64,000 nt of DNA, taken from the NCBI RefSeq assembly GCF_024199845.1, contig NZ_JANADO010000001.1, forward strand, positions 5,332,001 to 5,396,000, in the 5' to 3' direction. This DNA is from Bradyrhizobium sp. CCGB12 (GTDB lineage: Bacteria; Pseudomonadota; Alphaproteobacteria; Rhizobiales; Xanthobacteraceae). Below, in pieces: positions 19,120 to 27,107 of this stretch (its first letter is position 1; each line of letters starts with the position of its first letter). Both the position numbers and the translations under genes were made by a program. The notes below the pieces were generated by a model. It did not search any database and was not told where the DNA came from. It worked only from the letters and a program-made list of their open reading frames with translations.

Positions 19120-20481
19120 ATGCTGTTCAGGAAAGACAAGTCTCTCGACGAGCTTGCCCGGGTCGGAAACGTCGCGCAGTTCATAAGTTACTCCCCGAGC
19201 GCGGCTGAGCCCCAGCAGGAGTTCAGCTGCGTTGCCGGCTTCGATGCCAACCACACATTCGCTAGTCTCGAGGAAAGCTTACGCTCCCTTCTCGAGCGCT
19301 GCCCGGAAGGAACCATCAATCTACGGAGCTTCACGCCAGATAGCCCGCGAAGCCGCGACTTTCGTTACGGACTGTCAGACCTCGCCCAGATAGAAGCGCT
19401 GGTGCGGAAGATGTCCGCTGAAGGCCTCTACATCATTGCCAATGAAACCGTCGACGTCTCGGACGGCGGCGTCTCGGGCGTGATCCAGGGGGGCGTCATC
19501 GAATTTTCCCCCGACGACACACCTCGTTGCGTTGAGAAAGGCGGCACCGCTTCCCTGCCTCTGGATTGGGGACTTTCGCTGCTCGAGACGGTTTACGGTT
19601 TTCCGGTCGCAACGGTTGACGCCGGTCGCGGAAGACTGGAGTTCAGCATTCATCCAAAACCGCGGGGCTGGCGCCGCGGCCATACGCTGATGTGGGAGTA
19701 TGAGGCGTCAGACAGCGCGCCGGCGATGGCGGCGCTGAAATGGCCCAATCGGTTCAGCCGGCTTATCGGTGACAAGACATTCGGCCTGCTTATCGCCAAT
19801 CTCATCGGACTGCCCGTTCCGCGAACAACGTGCATCTCTCGACGCATTGCGCCATTCGCTTTCGGGCAACCGACGCCAGCGAACGAGGTGTGGATCCGCA
19901 CCTGCCCGCGCGAGCAAGAACCTGGCAAGTTCACCACGGCGAAAGGCTGGCTCGATCCGTTCCGCCTTCTGGCCGAGGAGGATCCAACGGGTGAAGCGAT
20001 TTCGGCCGTCCTCTGCCAACAAGCCGTACCCGCCGCGTTTGCCGGGGCGGCAATCATGGATGCTGACCAACAGATCGTCATCGAGGGAACGCCTGGTGAA
20101 GGCGATAGGTTCATGGTGGGCGAACGCCTGCCGGAACGTTTGCCGGACGCCGTGCTTCGCGACATCCAAGAGACATACCGCTTCACGCAAGCGAAGTTGG
20201 GGCCGGTGAGGTTTGAGTGGGTGCATGACGGCTCGCGGGTCTGGATCGTGCAATTGCACAAAGGCGCGACCGACAGCTCAGCTTCCACGCTAGTGCCTGG
20301 CGATGCGGATCAATGGGAAGTCTTCGACGTATCCAACGGGCTGGAAGAACTCCGCCGACTGCTCGGGCAACTCCCGGCACATATCGGCCTACACATCCGA
20401 GGGGACGTTGGATTGACGAGCCACGTCGCCGACCTCTTGAGGAAAGCTCGAAGGCCTGCGCGCCTGCAATCGAGCGGCTAG
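19120..20481 (+). CDS. Protein with weak PEP-synthase/PPDK-like features, 453 aa
   Basis: The ATG at 19120 is preceded by AAGGA. The product is soluble. Near the C-terminus, FEWVHDGSRVWIVQLHKG resembles the end of the ATP-grasp domain in PEP synthase and pyruvate phosphate dikinase (E-x-A/V-x-D-G-x-L-W-I-L-Q). Residues 115-150 contain a GGVSGVIQGG stretch. I cannot confirm the other ATP-binding motifs, so the assignment is weak. The gene is divergent from dgt and convergent with the nitroreductase-like gene. It sits inside the OGG-QueC cluster and may belong to it functionally. Confidence 0.6.
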   Translation: MLFRKDKSLDELARVGNVAQFISYSPSAAEPQQEFSCVAGFDANHTFASLEESLRSLLERCPEGTINLRSFTPDSPRSRDFRYGLSDLAQIEALVRKMSAEGLYIIANETVDVSDGGVSGVIQGGVIEFSPDDTPRCVEKGGTASLPLDWGLSLLETVYGFPVATVDAGRGRLEFSIHPKPRGWRRGHTLMWEYEASDSAPAMAALKWPNRFSRLIGDKTFGLLIANLIGLPVPRTTCISRRIAPFAFGQPTPANEVWIRTCPREQEPGKFTTAKGWLDPFRLLAEEDPTGEAISAVLCQQAVPAAFAGAAIMDADQQIVIEGTPGEGDRFMVGERLPERLPDAVLRDIQETYRFTQAKLGPVRFEWVHDGSRVWIVQLHKGATDSSASTLVPGDADQWEVFDVSNGLEELRRLLGQLPAHIGLHIRGDVGLTSHVADLLRKARRPARLQSSG

Positions 20482-20531
20482 CACGAGAACGGCGTGGCCG
20501 AGCTCCAGACCGCTCCGTAACGGCTAACTTG

Positions 20532-21215
20532 TCAGCCTTTTGCGTCTCTCGGGCGCGATACCTGGACACCTCCGACCGCCTGGAAACGATCCTGGGGTAG
20601 GCCGAGCAGTGGCAACATCGCACTTCCGAGAAATCCTAGAGGGCACGCCGCAAGGCCGAGCCATTCGGCACACAGACAGATGGTTGCCAGGACTGCGCCC
20701 GCGTCGCGAAACACGAGAGAATCAAAGTTCTCGTAAGCAGCCGAAATTTTCGAGCAATCGCTGACCAAGCGTAGCGTGCATCCGCTTTGCAGGCCCGTGA
20801 CTGACAAAACGGATTGACGATTCTCCGCTTGCACGAGCTCATTGTCGGCTCGCAAAGTCAGAAAGACATGATGGACGGGATCATACAGTCTTGGTGCTGA
20901 ACCATCATCGGCGATGCAAACGACGTTGACTGACTGAAGCCCTCCAGATGAAGGGCTCGTAGCCCAGGCAATCGGCAAGCCGGCGCGTCCGCCTGAGGCG
21001 TAGCCTTTCCAGCCAACTGCCCACCACAGCAATTCAGCGACGGAATTCAAATCAACTGGATTGCCAACGGCCGAGCGTCGCTTTGCGATCACATCTGCAA
21101 AGCTCCGCGATGGTGAAGAATCGGGACGCGTCAGCACCTCCGAGGTAACAACCTCGAAATCGTAGGGTGACCACACCAACGGCACGTTGCGTGGCTTTGG
21201 TTCGTCAGTGCGCAT
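20532..21215 (-). CDS. Nitroreductase-like (SagB-type) protein, 227 aa
   Basis: The sequence shows the FMN-nitroreductase pattern: an early SRSFADVIAKRRSA segment, a central VNVVCIADDG strand, and AGAVLATICLCAEWLGLAACPLG near the end, as in SagB-type oxidoreductases. The ATG at 21215 lies inside the last codons of the QueC-like gene (11-base overlap), so the pair is translationally coupled. It is the distal gene of the five-gene operon. In nitroreductase relatives the reaction is FMN-dependent oxidation or reduction. What it acts on here is unknown. Confidence 0.7.
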   Translation of the reverse strand: MRTDEPKPRNVPLVWSPYDFEVVTSEVLTRPDSSPSRSFADVIAKRRSAVGNPVDLNSVAELLWWAVGWKGYASGGRAGLPIAWATSPSSGGLQSVNVVCIADDGSAPRLYDPVHHVFLTLRADNELVQAENRQSVLSVTGLQSGCTLRLVSDCSKISAAYENFDSLVFRDAGAVLATICLCAEWLGLAACPLGFLGSAMLPLLGLPQDRFQAVGGVQVSRPRDAKG

Positions 21216-21798
21216 CCCAACCGAGCGCCTTCCAGGTCTCGTAATGCTTAACGCAACCGCGACACCGCCCACACGCCAGTTCGCCGGTATGGCAGGAGTG
21301 CGCCCACGCCAAGATTTGTTTGTCTATGCCAGACGCGACGACCAGCTCGGACGCGGAAAGTGCGATTGCCGGCGCACTCACAATCAGGCCGCCCTCTTGC
21401 ATTGACATCAGATCGGAAATTTTCTCAACAAAAGCTGGAAGACCGTCGGCATGCTGACCGTCAGTTCTCAACGTGCCAATCAGCAACTCGGTGACGCCAA
21501 GACGCAATGCCGCAGCACCAGCAAGCGTAAGGATCAACTGGTTTCGAAAGGGCCACCATTCCGAGACCGGAGCGTGAGGACTGGGAGCCGTGCCGGCCAT
21601 ATCGCCAGATCCGAGTGCGCTGCAATCAGCCTTCACTTGCTCGTAGCGAATATTCATCGCGCGACACGCCGCAAAGCCCGCATCACGCTCCGCTGGCGCT
21701 GGTTTCTGCCCATAATCGACAAAAATAGCGATCTCCGGCCGCTTCCACCAAGCGATACAGATGGAGTCCATACCTCCAGACATCAGAACGGCCCTCAT
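21205..21798 (-). CDS. QueC-like 7-cyano-7-deazaguanine synthase family protein, 197 aa
   Basis: The N-terminal PP-loop (MSGGMDS, residues 6-12) and the C-terminal zinc site (CHTGELACGRCRGC) are those of QueC, the ATP-dependent enzyme that makes preQ0 from carboxydeazaguanine. Its start overlaps the stop of the preceding gene by ATGA, with GGAGG upstream. There are no queDEF genes nearby, so a role in queuosine synthesis is unlikely. QueC homologues are known components of Qat and type IV CBASS anti-phage systems. The coupling to an OGG-like glycosylase gene here recalls type IV CBASS. Confidence 0.85.
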   Translation of the reverse strand: MRAVLMSGGMDSICIAWWKRPEIAIFVDYGQKPAPAERDAGFAACRAMNIRYEQVKADCSALGSGDMAGTAPSPHAPVSEWWPFRNQLILTLAGAAALRLGVTELLIGTLRTDGQHADGLPAFVEKISDLMSMQEGGLIVSAPAIALSASELVVASGIDKQILAWAHSCHTGELACGRCRGCVKHYETWKALGWDAH

Positions 21799-23003
21799 GC
21801 CTTCGGCAGCCTCCAAATCGTACGATACAACGCCGAAACAAATTCATCGACCACTTCGCAGTCCGTCCCCTCGATCATCTTGAGACTTTCACTGCTGACG
21901 TTCTGGGCAAAACAAACGACCGGGATTCCCTTCTTCACGGCGTAGCCAACCTCGAAGATCGTCCCCGCATCAAGCCCATTCAAGATCGCAAATACCGCGT
22001 CTGAGCGTTCAAGCCCGGCGATGTCCGCCGGTCCGACAATCGACGCCGGCCCAGGGCCAATTTCGTGAAGCGGCGAAAAAACAGAAGCGCCCAAAGCACG
22101 CAGTTGATCGCGCGATTCCTCGACAAGCCACCTCTGAGCAAGATCGAAGAACGGCCCCGCGAGGTAGACCGTGCCTTTCGTTAGCACAACGGGCTCGTAC
22201 GTCAGAGCCTGCAAATCGGCGATGGCTGGAACTGGCAGCGTTCGCGTATCGCAGTAAAGGGCAACTGCGCGCGAGGCGAGATCGGCCGCGTGCGGCGCAT
22301 CCATGCCGTGACACCCCCACAACGCCGCAAAGGTCGCGGAAAAAACATCGCCAGATCCGATCTTCCAAACGTATGTCGAGCGGTAGGCTGGAATTACGGA
22401 TGCCCCACTGCGCGTGGTCACCGTTGCTCCGCTGCTTCCCATCTTGACGATGACGACCTCTGCCGAGCCGCTGGTGATAAGACTGTTTGCCGCGTGGGCC
22501 GGGTCGGCGTGACCGGTGACATGCTCTGCCTCCTGACGATTCATCACGACCGCGAGGCGACGAGCGCGCGATCCATTCGCATCGAACGACGGCGCTCCGA
22601 ATGCGGATTGGGGATCGTAGACGGCAATGTCGGCGTCAACGACCGCATCGCCCTCAAGCATGCCGAACCGCAGAACGACGTCACCCTTCACTGGTATTGC
22701 CGCATGCGTCTTCATTCGTTCGAGCGAAGGTCGAATGATCGGAACCGACAGGGGATGAAGGTAGCTGAAACTTACGCCATGCGCCGCAGGAGACGATACC
22801 AACGTGGCGCCGCAATCTTCGGCCAGATGCTCTGCCTGCGGCTTGTTTGCAGGTTCTACGTACGAGTGCAGGGTTATGTGGCCTGGGATCAGGTTGCGCG
22901 CGGCATGCGCCGCTCTGCCGGCAGAGCCGTAGACGGCATCCCATAGCGGCTGAATGCATCGTTCGAGATAGATGCCGCCAACGATCGTAAGATCCCGCGT
23001 CAT
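21795..23003 (-). CDS. PfkB-like kinase fused to nucleoside 2-deoxyribosyltransferase, 402 aa
   Basis: Residues about 1-265 form a PfkB/ribokinase-like domain with the catalytic GSGDVFSATF motif near residue 218. Residues about 280-400 are a nucleoside 2-deoxyribosyltransferase domain: VYLAGPFFDLAQRW, GLERSDAVFAIL, and GLDAGTIFEVGYA with the catalytic Glu. NDT enzymes cleave or exchange the base of deoxynucleosides, and PfkB enzymes phosphorylate sugars or nucleosides. Start and stop overlap both neighbours by ATGA, showing tight coupling. The fusion suggests salvage or destruction of a nucleoside in the context of the OGG and QueC-like enzymes. Confidence 0.8.
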   Translation of the reverse strand: MTRDLTIVGGIYLERCIQPLWDAVYGSAGRAAHAARNLIPGHITLHSYVEPANKPQAEHLAEDCGATLVSSPAAHGVSFSYLHPLSVPIIRPSLERMKTHAAIPVKGDVVLRFGMLEGDAVVDADIAVYDPQSAFGAPSFDANGSRARRLAVVMNRQEAEHVTGHADPAHAANSLITSGSAEVVIVKMGSSGATVTTRSGASVIPAYRSTYVWKIGSGDVFSATFAALWGCHGMDAPHAADLASRAVALYCDTRTLPVPAIADLQALTYEPVVLTKGTVYLAGPFFDLAQRWLVEESRDQLRALGASVFSPLHEIGPGPASIVGPADIAGLERSDAVFAILNGLDAGTIFEVGYAVKKGIPVVCFAQNVSSESLKMIEGTDCEVVDEFVSALYRTIWRLPKA

Positions 23004-23344
23004 ACCGGATCGACTTGGACCTCGTAGGATCCACCCGTAATGTTGGTGATGGTCGCTTTATACGTAAAATTGCGGTTCTCGATGCAATCGATCAGCTCGA
23101 GATAGCCAACGAACGTCAGTGAACCGGCGGGGCTACCGGCGGCGTCAACGACTGTCAGGATTGGCGAAGGACCGAGCCGCCTCACCTCGACACCCAAGAC
23201 AGAATTAACGCCAAGTGGCGCCAGTACCGCGGATTTTGGGCTGTTTATCGGCCCACGCCGGCTTCGCGTGCACTGATCACTGCTTCCCCCGCTCCCGCCG
23301 CTGAAGCTGTCATCGCTATCACGCGAGCCGTTCGACCCTGTCAT
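23000..23344 (-). CDS. Small protein with Gly/Ser-rich N-terminus, 114 aa
   Basis: The first 25 residues are Ser/Gly/Asp-rich (MTGSNGSRDSDDSFSGG) and likely disordered. A Cys at 25 precedes a compact beta-rich domain at residues 35-114 with a repeating pattern (LGVNSVLGVEVRR, ILTVVDAAGSPAGSLTF, YEVQVDPV). I believe similar tail-plus-beta-domain proteins occur beside defence genes, but I cannot name the family with certainty. It overlaps the OGG gene by 26 bases and the PfkB-NDT gene by ATGA. It could be a carrier or substrate modified by the QueC-like enzyme, which is speculation. Confidence 0.65.
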   Translation of the reverse strand: MTGSNGSRDSDDSFSGGSGGSSDQCTRSRRGPINSPKSAVLAPLGVNSVLGVEVRRLGPSPILTVVDAAGSPAGSLTFVGYLELIDCIENRNFTYKATITNITGGSYEVQVDPV

Positions 23345-24146
23345 TTGCGCCCTCCGAATATTGTCGATCCGAAGAGTTTCCTACGCACATCACGCCGTCA
23401 ACCAGTTGTTGCATAAACTTTTGACCTAGCGCTCTCATGGTGCTCCACATGACGGCGTCCATGCTTGATGCTGCCGAGCCGGTCGCCCGACAGAACGCGA
23501 GAAATCGCTCTTCCAGTTCGAAGTAGCGCCGTGCCGGATCGGCTGTTTGGGGAAAGACCCTCATGATCTTGCAAGCCCTGACGATGTGAACATCCAGGAT
23601 CGCGACGTCGTTGCTTGTGCGGCGATTGCGAACAATCCACGAAGCCGTCTTCGGCCCAATGCCGGGCAGCTCCAAGAGTGCATTTCGAAGCGCGACGTCC
23701 GACAGTTCGGGCTCATCCACGGCGGTCAACATCGCAAGCGCGCGCGCCAGGTACGCCGCACGTTGCGAAGCGAAGCGATATTTCACGTTGCGGCCGGCAA
23801 TCTCGAGCGGACGTGACAGGAGGTCACGTAGTAACGAGCGCTGATCCAATGAGGTTGATAGCTGCGGAAGGGCACGGCACACCCTCTGCGCGGCAGCGAC
23901 ACCGACCTCAGCCGGGATGCCGTAACCACCAAGGACGCAATACACGACTTCTTCTTCAAGCGTGCGTCCGAGCTGGAAGCCGCCTTCTGACGGCTTTCCC
24001 GTCAGCCATGCCTGAGCAACCCAGAACGCCGGCGTGAGAGGGTGCTCGAACGCGCCCCAACGCAGATCACCCAGCAATGGCGCATCCGGCTCTGGCAGAT
24101 CCAAAAACTCAAACTTGTCGCCAAACCTTCCGACGACTCGTTGCAT
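23319..24146 (-). CDS. HhH-GPD DNA glycosylase, 8-oxoguanine glycosylase-like, 275 aa
   Basis: The helix-hairpin-helix motif LPGIGPKTASW carries the lyase Lys (K166), and 19 residues later AILDVHI carries the catalytic Asp (D185). This is the same Lys-Asp spacing as in OGG enzymes. The protein therefore looks like an active bifunctional glycosylase/AP lyase acting on modified guanine. No iron-sulfur Cys cluster follows the domain. It is the first gene of the operon and is transcribed divergently from an XRE regulator across 56 bases. OGG-like genes are accessory genes of type IV CBASS, but no CD-NTase is visible here. Confidence 0.85.
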   Translation of the reverse strand: MQRVVGRFGDKFEFLDLPEPDAPLLGDLRWGAFEHPLTPAFWVAQAWLTGKPSEGGFQLGRTLEEEVVYCVLGGYGIPAEVGVAAAQRVCRALPQLSTSLDQRSLLRDLLSRPLEIAGRNVKYRFASQRAAYLARALAMLTAVDEPELSDVALRNALLELPGIGPKTASWIVRNRRTSNDVAILDVHIVRACKIMRVFPQTADPARRYFELEERFLAFCRATGSAASSMDAVMWSTMRALGQKFMQQLVDGVMCVGNSSDRQYSEGANDRVERLA

Positions 24147-24179
24147 GGGACACTCTCTTATGCAATGAATAGCCAGTTT

Positions 24180-24192
24180 TATGTATTACATA
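24180..24192. promoter_or_regulatory. 13-bp palindrome, probable operator of the divergent promoter
   Basis: The sequence TATGTA-T-TACATA is a perfect inverted repeat with a one-base centre. It lies in the 56-base gap between the glycosylase start (24146) and the XRE gene start (24203). The position and symmetry fit an autoregulatory operator for the XRE protein, which would control both directions. The promoter elements themselves are not resolved. Confidence 0.6.
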
Positions 24193-24202
24193 GAATTGGT
24201 CA

Positions 24203-24511
24203 ATGCCCACAGCTGACTTGTTGACCCGTATCGAAGCCAGAATGCGTGAGACAGGAGCAACCCAGTCAACCGTGGCGCAGGCGTGCGAGTTGTCGCAACC
24301 TCACCTCAGCAAGGTATTGAATCGAAAGATAAAACTTGCGAAGAAGACGGCGGCAAGACTGGAACTATGGCTTACCGCGCCCAGCGAGGCGCGAACTCAG
24401 AACTCGCTGGCCCTTGAGACGATCGCGACAAAATTGGAGAGACTCGCTCCAAAACGAAGAATGCAATTTATTCAATTGTTAGCGGCGGTTGATGATTTGC
24501 TAAATTCGTAA
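24203..24511 (+). CDS. XRE-type helix-turn-helix regulator, 102 aa
   Basis: An HTH of the Cro/C1 type spans residues 18-42 (ATQSTVAQACELSQPHLSKVL), followed by a helical C-terminus that may dimerise. It is divergent from the OGG-QueC operon, and a 13-bp palindrome lies in the shared intergenic region. It is most likely the regulator that represses the operon and itself. No ligand-binding domain is present. Confidence 0.8.
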   Translation: MPTADLLTRIEARMRETGATQSTVAQACELSQPHLSKVLNRKIKLAKKTAARLELWLTAPSEARTQNSLALETIATKLERLAPKRRMQFIQLLAAVDDLLNS

Positions 24512-24582
24512 ATGCGTAGAGCGCACGACTAACGGCTTGTTAAGAAGCCTTTCAGATATTACACTTACTTCACTTATTACAG

Positions 24583-25371
24583 ATGGAGGCCGATTTGGCC
24601 GAAGATCTGACCCGGCTGAAGATTGAAAGTAGCGAACGTGACGAAGCGCGAAAGGGAGCTAAATTTCTCGACCGCGCCGCGATGCTCGAGAACGCCGGTC
24701 TCTTCGTCACCCAGGCTGATGGTGAGATAGTCGCAGCAGAAATGCCGCCGTCTCTGCTCCATGCCATGAAAAGCATTCTCACGGCACTGGCTGAAACAGG
24801 TGAGGTTTTCCTTCTCAAGTCTGATCCCGAGATCTCTCCCGAGAAGGCGGCCGAAATTCTCGGCATCTCTCGGCCGCTGGTTTACCAACGGATGGACTCA
24901 GGCAAGCTTCCTTTCCGGCTGGTCGGACGGCATCGACGGGTTCTCGTCGACGATGTCATGACACTGAAGCGCCTCGAGGATCGCCGTCGCGGCTTGGCGG
25001 ATGCGTTTGAGCTCGATACAGAAAAAACGACAGGTCCTGCGACAAACGCTGAAAATAACAGCCTGCCCTCTTCCAGCCGCGCATTCGGATCAAGTGATAT
25101 CGATCAACTCGTTCTCGGTACCACGAACGCTCCGTATCGCCGAACGATGAGTTCGACCGACCTCGTGGCTCGTATAACCTCGAGAGATTGGCGAAATTGG
25201 ATTGCACATGTCGCAACGTTCTTCACGGAAGTACGCCCCGAGCTTGTTCTGGAATTTGCACAACGCCACGCCATTCCCATTCAAGACTTGGCGGCTTCCT
25301 ATGAATCGATGAAGTCAACGACCGGCGAAAGCAATCCAGCATTGGAGAAGGCACTTGAGCGGCTGGCGTAA
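24583..25371 (+). CDS. HTH-domain protein, probable AbiE-type antitoxin, 262 aa
   Basis: Residues about 85-125 form an excisionase/MerR-like HTH (ISPEKAAEILGISRPLVYQRM). Long helical arms lie on both sides, and the C-terminal part has a WRNWIAHVATFFTEV stretch. The stop overlaps the next gene by 17 bases, the arrangement of a toxin-antitoxin operon in which the HTH protein comes first. AbiEi antitoxins usually carry a winged-helix and a separate C-terminal antitoxin domain. This one has an excisionase-like HTH, so the antitoxin family differs from the standard one. Autoregulation is expected. Confidence 0.7.
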   Translation: MEADLAEDLTRLKIESSERDEARKGAKFLDRAAMLENAGLFVTQADGEIVAAEMPPSLLHAMKSILTALAETGEVFLLKSDPEISPEKAAEILGISRPLVYQRMDSGKLPFRLVGRHRRVLVDDVMTLKRLEDRRRGLADAFELDTEKTTGPATNAENNSLPSSSRAFGSSDIDQLVLGTTNAPYRRTMSSTDLVARITSRDWRNWIAHVATFFTEVRPELVLEFAQRHAIPIQDLAASYESMKSTTGESNPALEKALERLA

Positions 25372-26020
25372 ACTTCTTGGCCGAACGCTAGACGGGCTTT
25401 CGGAGCTCAAACAACAGGGGCAGCCGGTCCCCGATTGGGTCCTGGGTGGTGGCACAGCCCTGATGATCTACACCAACCACCGGCTGAGCCGGGACATCGA
25501 TGCGTTCATCGATGATCCTCAAGACCTTGCCTTGTTGTCTCCCGACACCACAGACGTGTGGAATTGCACCGGTTGGGACAAGGCCGCGCACTATCTCAAG
25601 CTCAGATATCCCGAGGGAGAGATCGACTTCATCGTCAGCGGCAATCTCTCGGATCTTGATCCGATCGAGAAAGAAATTGATCTGACATCAATTCGAGCGG
25701 GCTGGAAGCCAACAATTGTGGTCGAGCCACCGGCTGAGATCGCGCTCAAGAAGATGTACCATCGTTCAACGATGCTGAAGCCGCGTGACATTTTCGATAT
25801 TGCGGTCATCAAGAAGGATTACGGCGACACCCTCTCCACAAACCTGGGCGCAGTCGCTTCGAAGAAGAAAGACCTTCTTCAACGCGTCAATAGCATCCGC
25901 GTCGACTACCTCAAGGCTGACCTTGCTGAACTCGACATCCAGCCTGGATGGGAACATGAGCAGGAGACTTGCCTCGACACCGTTCGCACGCTCGTGGCGC
26001 AGATTCCGGAAGCTGGCTAA
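25355..26020 (+). CDS. AbiEii/AbiGii-family nucleotidyltransferase toxin, 221 aa
   Basis: The nucleotidyltransferase motif is visible as VLGGGTALMIYTNHRLSRDIDAFI, giving GG-T-A-L and the R-S-x-DID-F metal-binding Asp pair. A later conserved region (EIALKKMYHRS, then RDIFDIAVIKK) matches AbiEii toxins. Members transfer nucleotides to tRNA or other targets and stop growth, including during phage infection. The 17-base overlap with the upstream HTH gene indicates translational coupling as a toxin-antitoxin pair. Confidence 0.85.
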   Translation: MSGWRKLLGRTLDGLSELKQQGQPVPDWVLGGGTALMIYTNHRLSRDIDAFIDDPQDLALLSPDTTDVWNCTGWDKAAHYLKLRYPEGEIDFIVSGNLSDLDPIEKEIDLTSIRAGWKPTIVVEPPAEIALKKMYHRSTMLKPRDIFDIAVIKKDYGDTLSTNLGAVASKKKDLLQRVNSIRVDYLKADLAELDIQPGWEHEQETCLDTVRTLVAQIPEAG

Positions 26021-26084
26021 GTCTAAAGTCGTTCGCGCCGGCGGGGGATTCTTGGCAGCACCAAAAATTGCGACTGTTTCAGTA

Positions 26085-26514
26085 CCTCAAGGCAAATCGA
26101 TCAAACAATCCGAGGACTCCCGATCACCGTCGCGCATGGCTGCATCGTCCCCTTTACCCTCCTCATCTGGTGCTTGGCCGTCGCCGTCCAGCCCGGTCTC
26201 ATTGCGGGATTTGTCATCCTCAGGGCGGATGAAACCGCGTTCGATCCTGACGGTGCCGTCATGATTGAGGATGACGAAAGCGCCGCCGCGCGCGACATCA
26301 CCGGATCATAGGCCTGCCGTTTCGCTTCCAGCTGCTCGACCTTGACCCCCAGTTCACCGAACCGTGCATCCACCTCATCGGGCAGTTCCTCGGCCGTTTG
26401 ATGCTGCTCGGTCAGCCGGTCGAACTCGCCTTGAGCCACATCAAGAGCAGCCTGATCTTCCGCCGAAAGCTCGACAGGATGCGGTCGGCGCGGCGCATGG
26501 GGTGGCAAGCGGAA
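26085..26514 (-). pseudogene. Fragment of a ParB-like partition protein
   Basis: The minus strand reads PHAPRRPHPVELSAEDQ, ELPDEVDARFGEL and LEAKRQAYDP, which match the middle of plasmid-type ParB proteins. After a frameshift near 26300 it continues as RGGAFVILNHDGTVRIERGF. Neither the N-terminal ParB nuclease domain nor the C-terminus is present. The fragment is joined on its 5' side to palindromic DNA and an IS110 fragment, so it is a relic of plasmid or ICE backbone DNA. Confidence 0.7.
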
Positions 26515-26532
26515 AGCCCCTTCGCTGGGAAC

Positions 26533-26586
26533 CAGAACGCAAGAAAATTGACGCCCTTCGCTTGGCGGCAGTTTTCTTGCGTTCTG
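26533..26586. repeat. Inverted repeat with 15-bp perfect arms
   Basis: The arms at 26533-26547 (CAGAACGCAAGAAAA) and 26572-26586 (its exact reverse complement) are separated by 24 bases. The flanks GCCCCTTC and its complement extend the symmetry imperfectly. It lies exactly between the ParB fragment and the IS110 fragment and may mark the junction of an insertion or deletion. Confidence 0.7.
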
Positions 26587-26703
26587 GGCGGAAGGGGCTT
26601 GCACGCGCGAGGGCGAAGCCCTTAGGGTCTTTGCGGCGGCAGCCGCATAATAAAGCGTCCCATCGAGGAGACGGACAGCGTCCGATCCTCCTGGTCTGCG
26701 AGC

Positions 26704-26845
26704 GCGGACAGTGACGGGCCGGATAAATTCTCCTCCCATACGCACGAGCTGCGCGAGGTCGCGGGCATCGTTCTTGTCCGTCTTGTTGCGGTACGTCTTG
26801 AGAAATCGGTGCGCTTGAAAGGCTTCAAGACATATCAACCTCAAT
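26704..26845 (-). mobile_element. Fragment of an IS110-family transposase
   Basis: The minus strand encodes ICLEAFQAHRFLKTYRN, KTDKNDARDLAQLVRMG and IRPVTVRA, which match the N-terminal DEDD region of IS110-type transposases (KTDxNDARxxA). Only about 45 residues of the enzyme are left. The rest of the element is gone, so it cannot be active. Confidence 0.75.
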
Positions 26846-27107
26846 GGGTTGGCCCATGCGGCATGGCTTACCAAGACGTTTCGTGAGGTTCGGGAGCGAG
26901 GACCATCGCCCTTAAGACGCTCGAATTCCGCTTGCAACGCCACAATTTTTGTTTGTTCATTGCGGCGCCTCTGTGACATGAGGAGAGGCGCTTCCAACGG
27001 TTTCGCACAGACGCATGACAACGCGCGGTAAGTCGCCAAATTTCAAGATGAAGCGTCGGCTCGCCAGACCGTCGAGGCGATTCAGCTTTGATCTACGGGG
27101 TCCGCAA

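Noticed and set aside
22290..22946. A 218-residue plus-strand ORF opposite the PfkB-NDT gene
   Set aside because: It is a mirror ORF of a gene with recognisable catalytic motifs.
18870..24511. A complete type IV CBASS system
   Set aside because: OGG- and QueC-like genes are present, but no CD-NTase, TGT or CBASS effector could be found in any frame nearby.
26101..27039. A single 312-residue protein on the minus strand
   Set aside because: It is a chance fusion of an IS110 fragment, a palindrome and a ParB fragment in one open frame.
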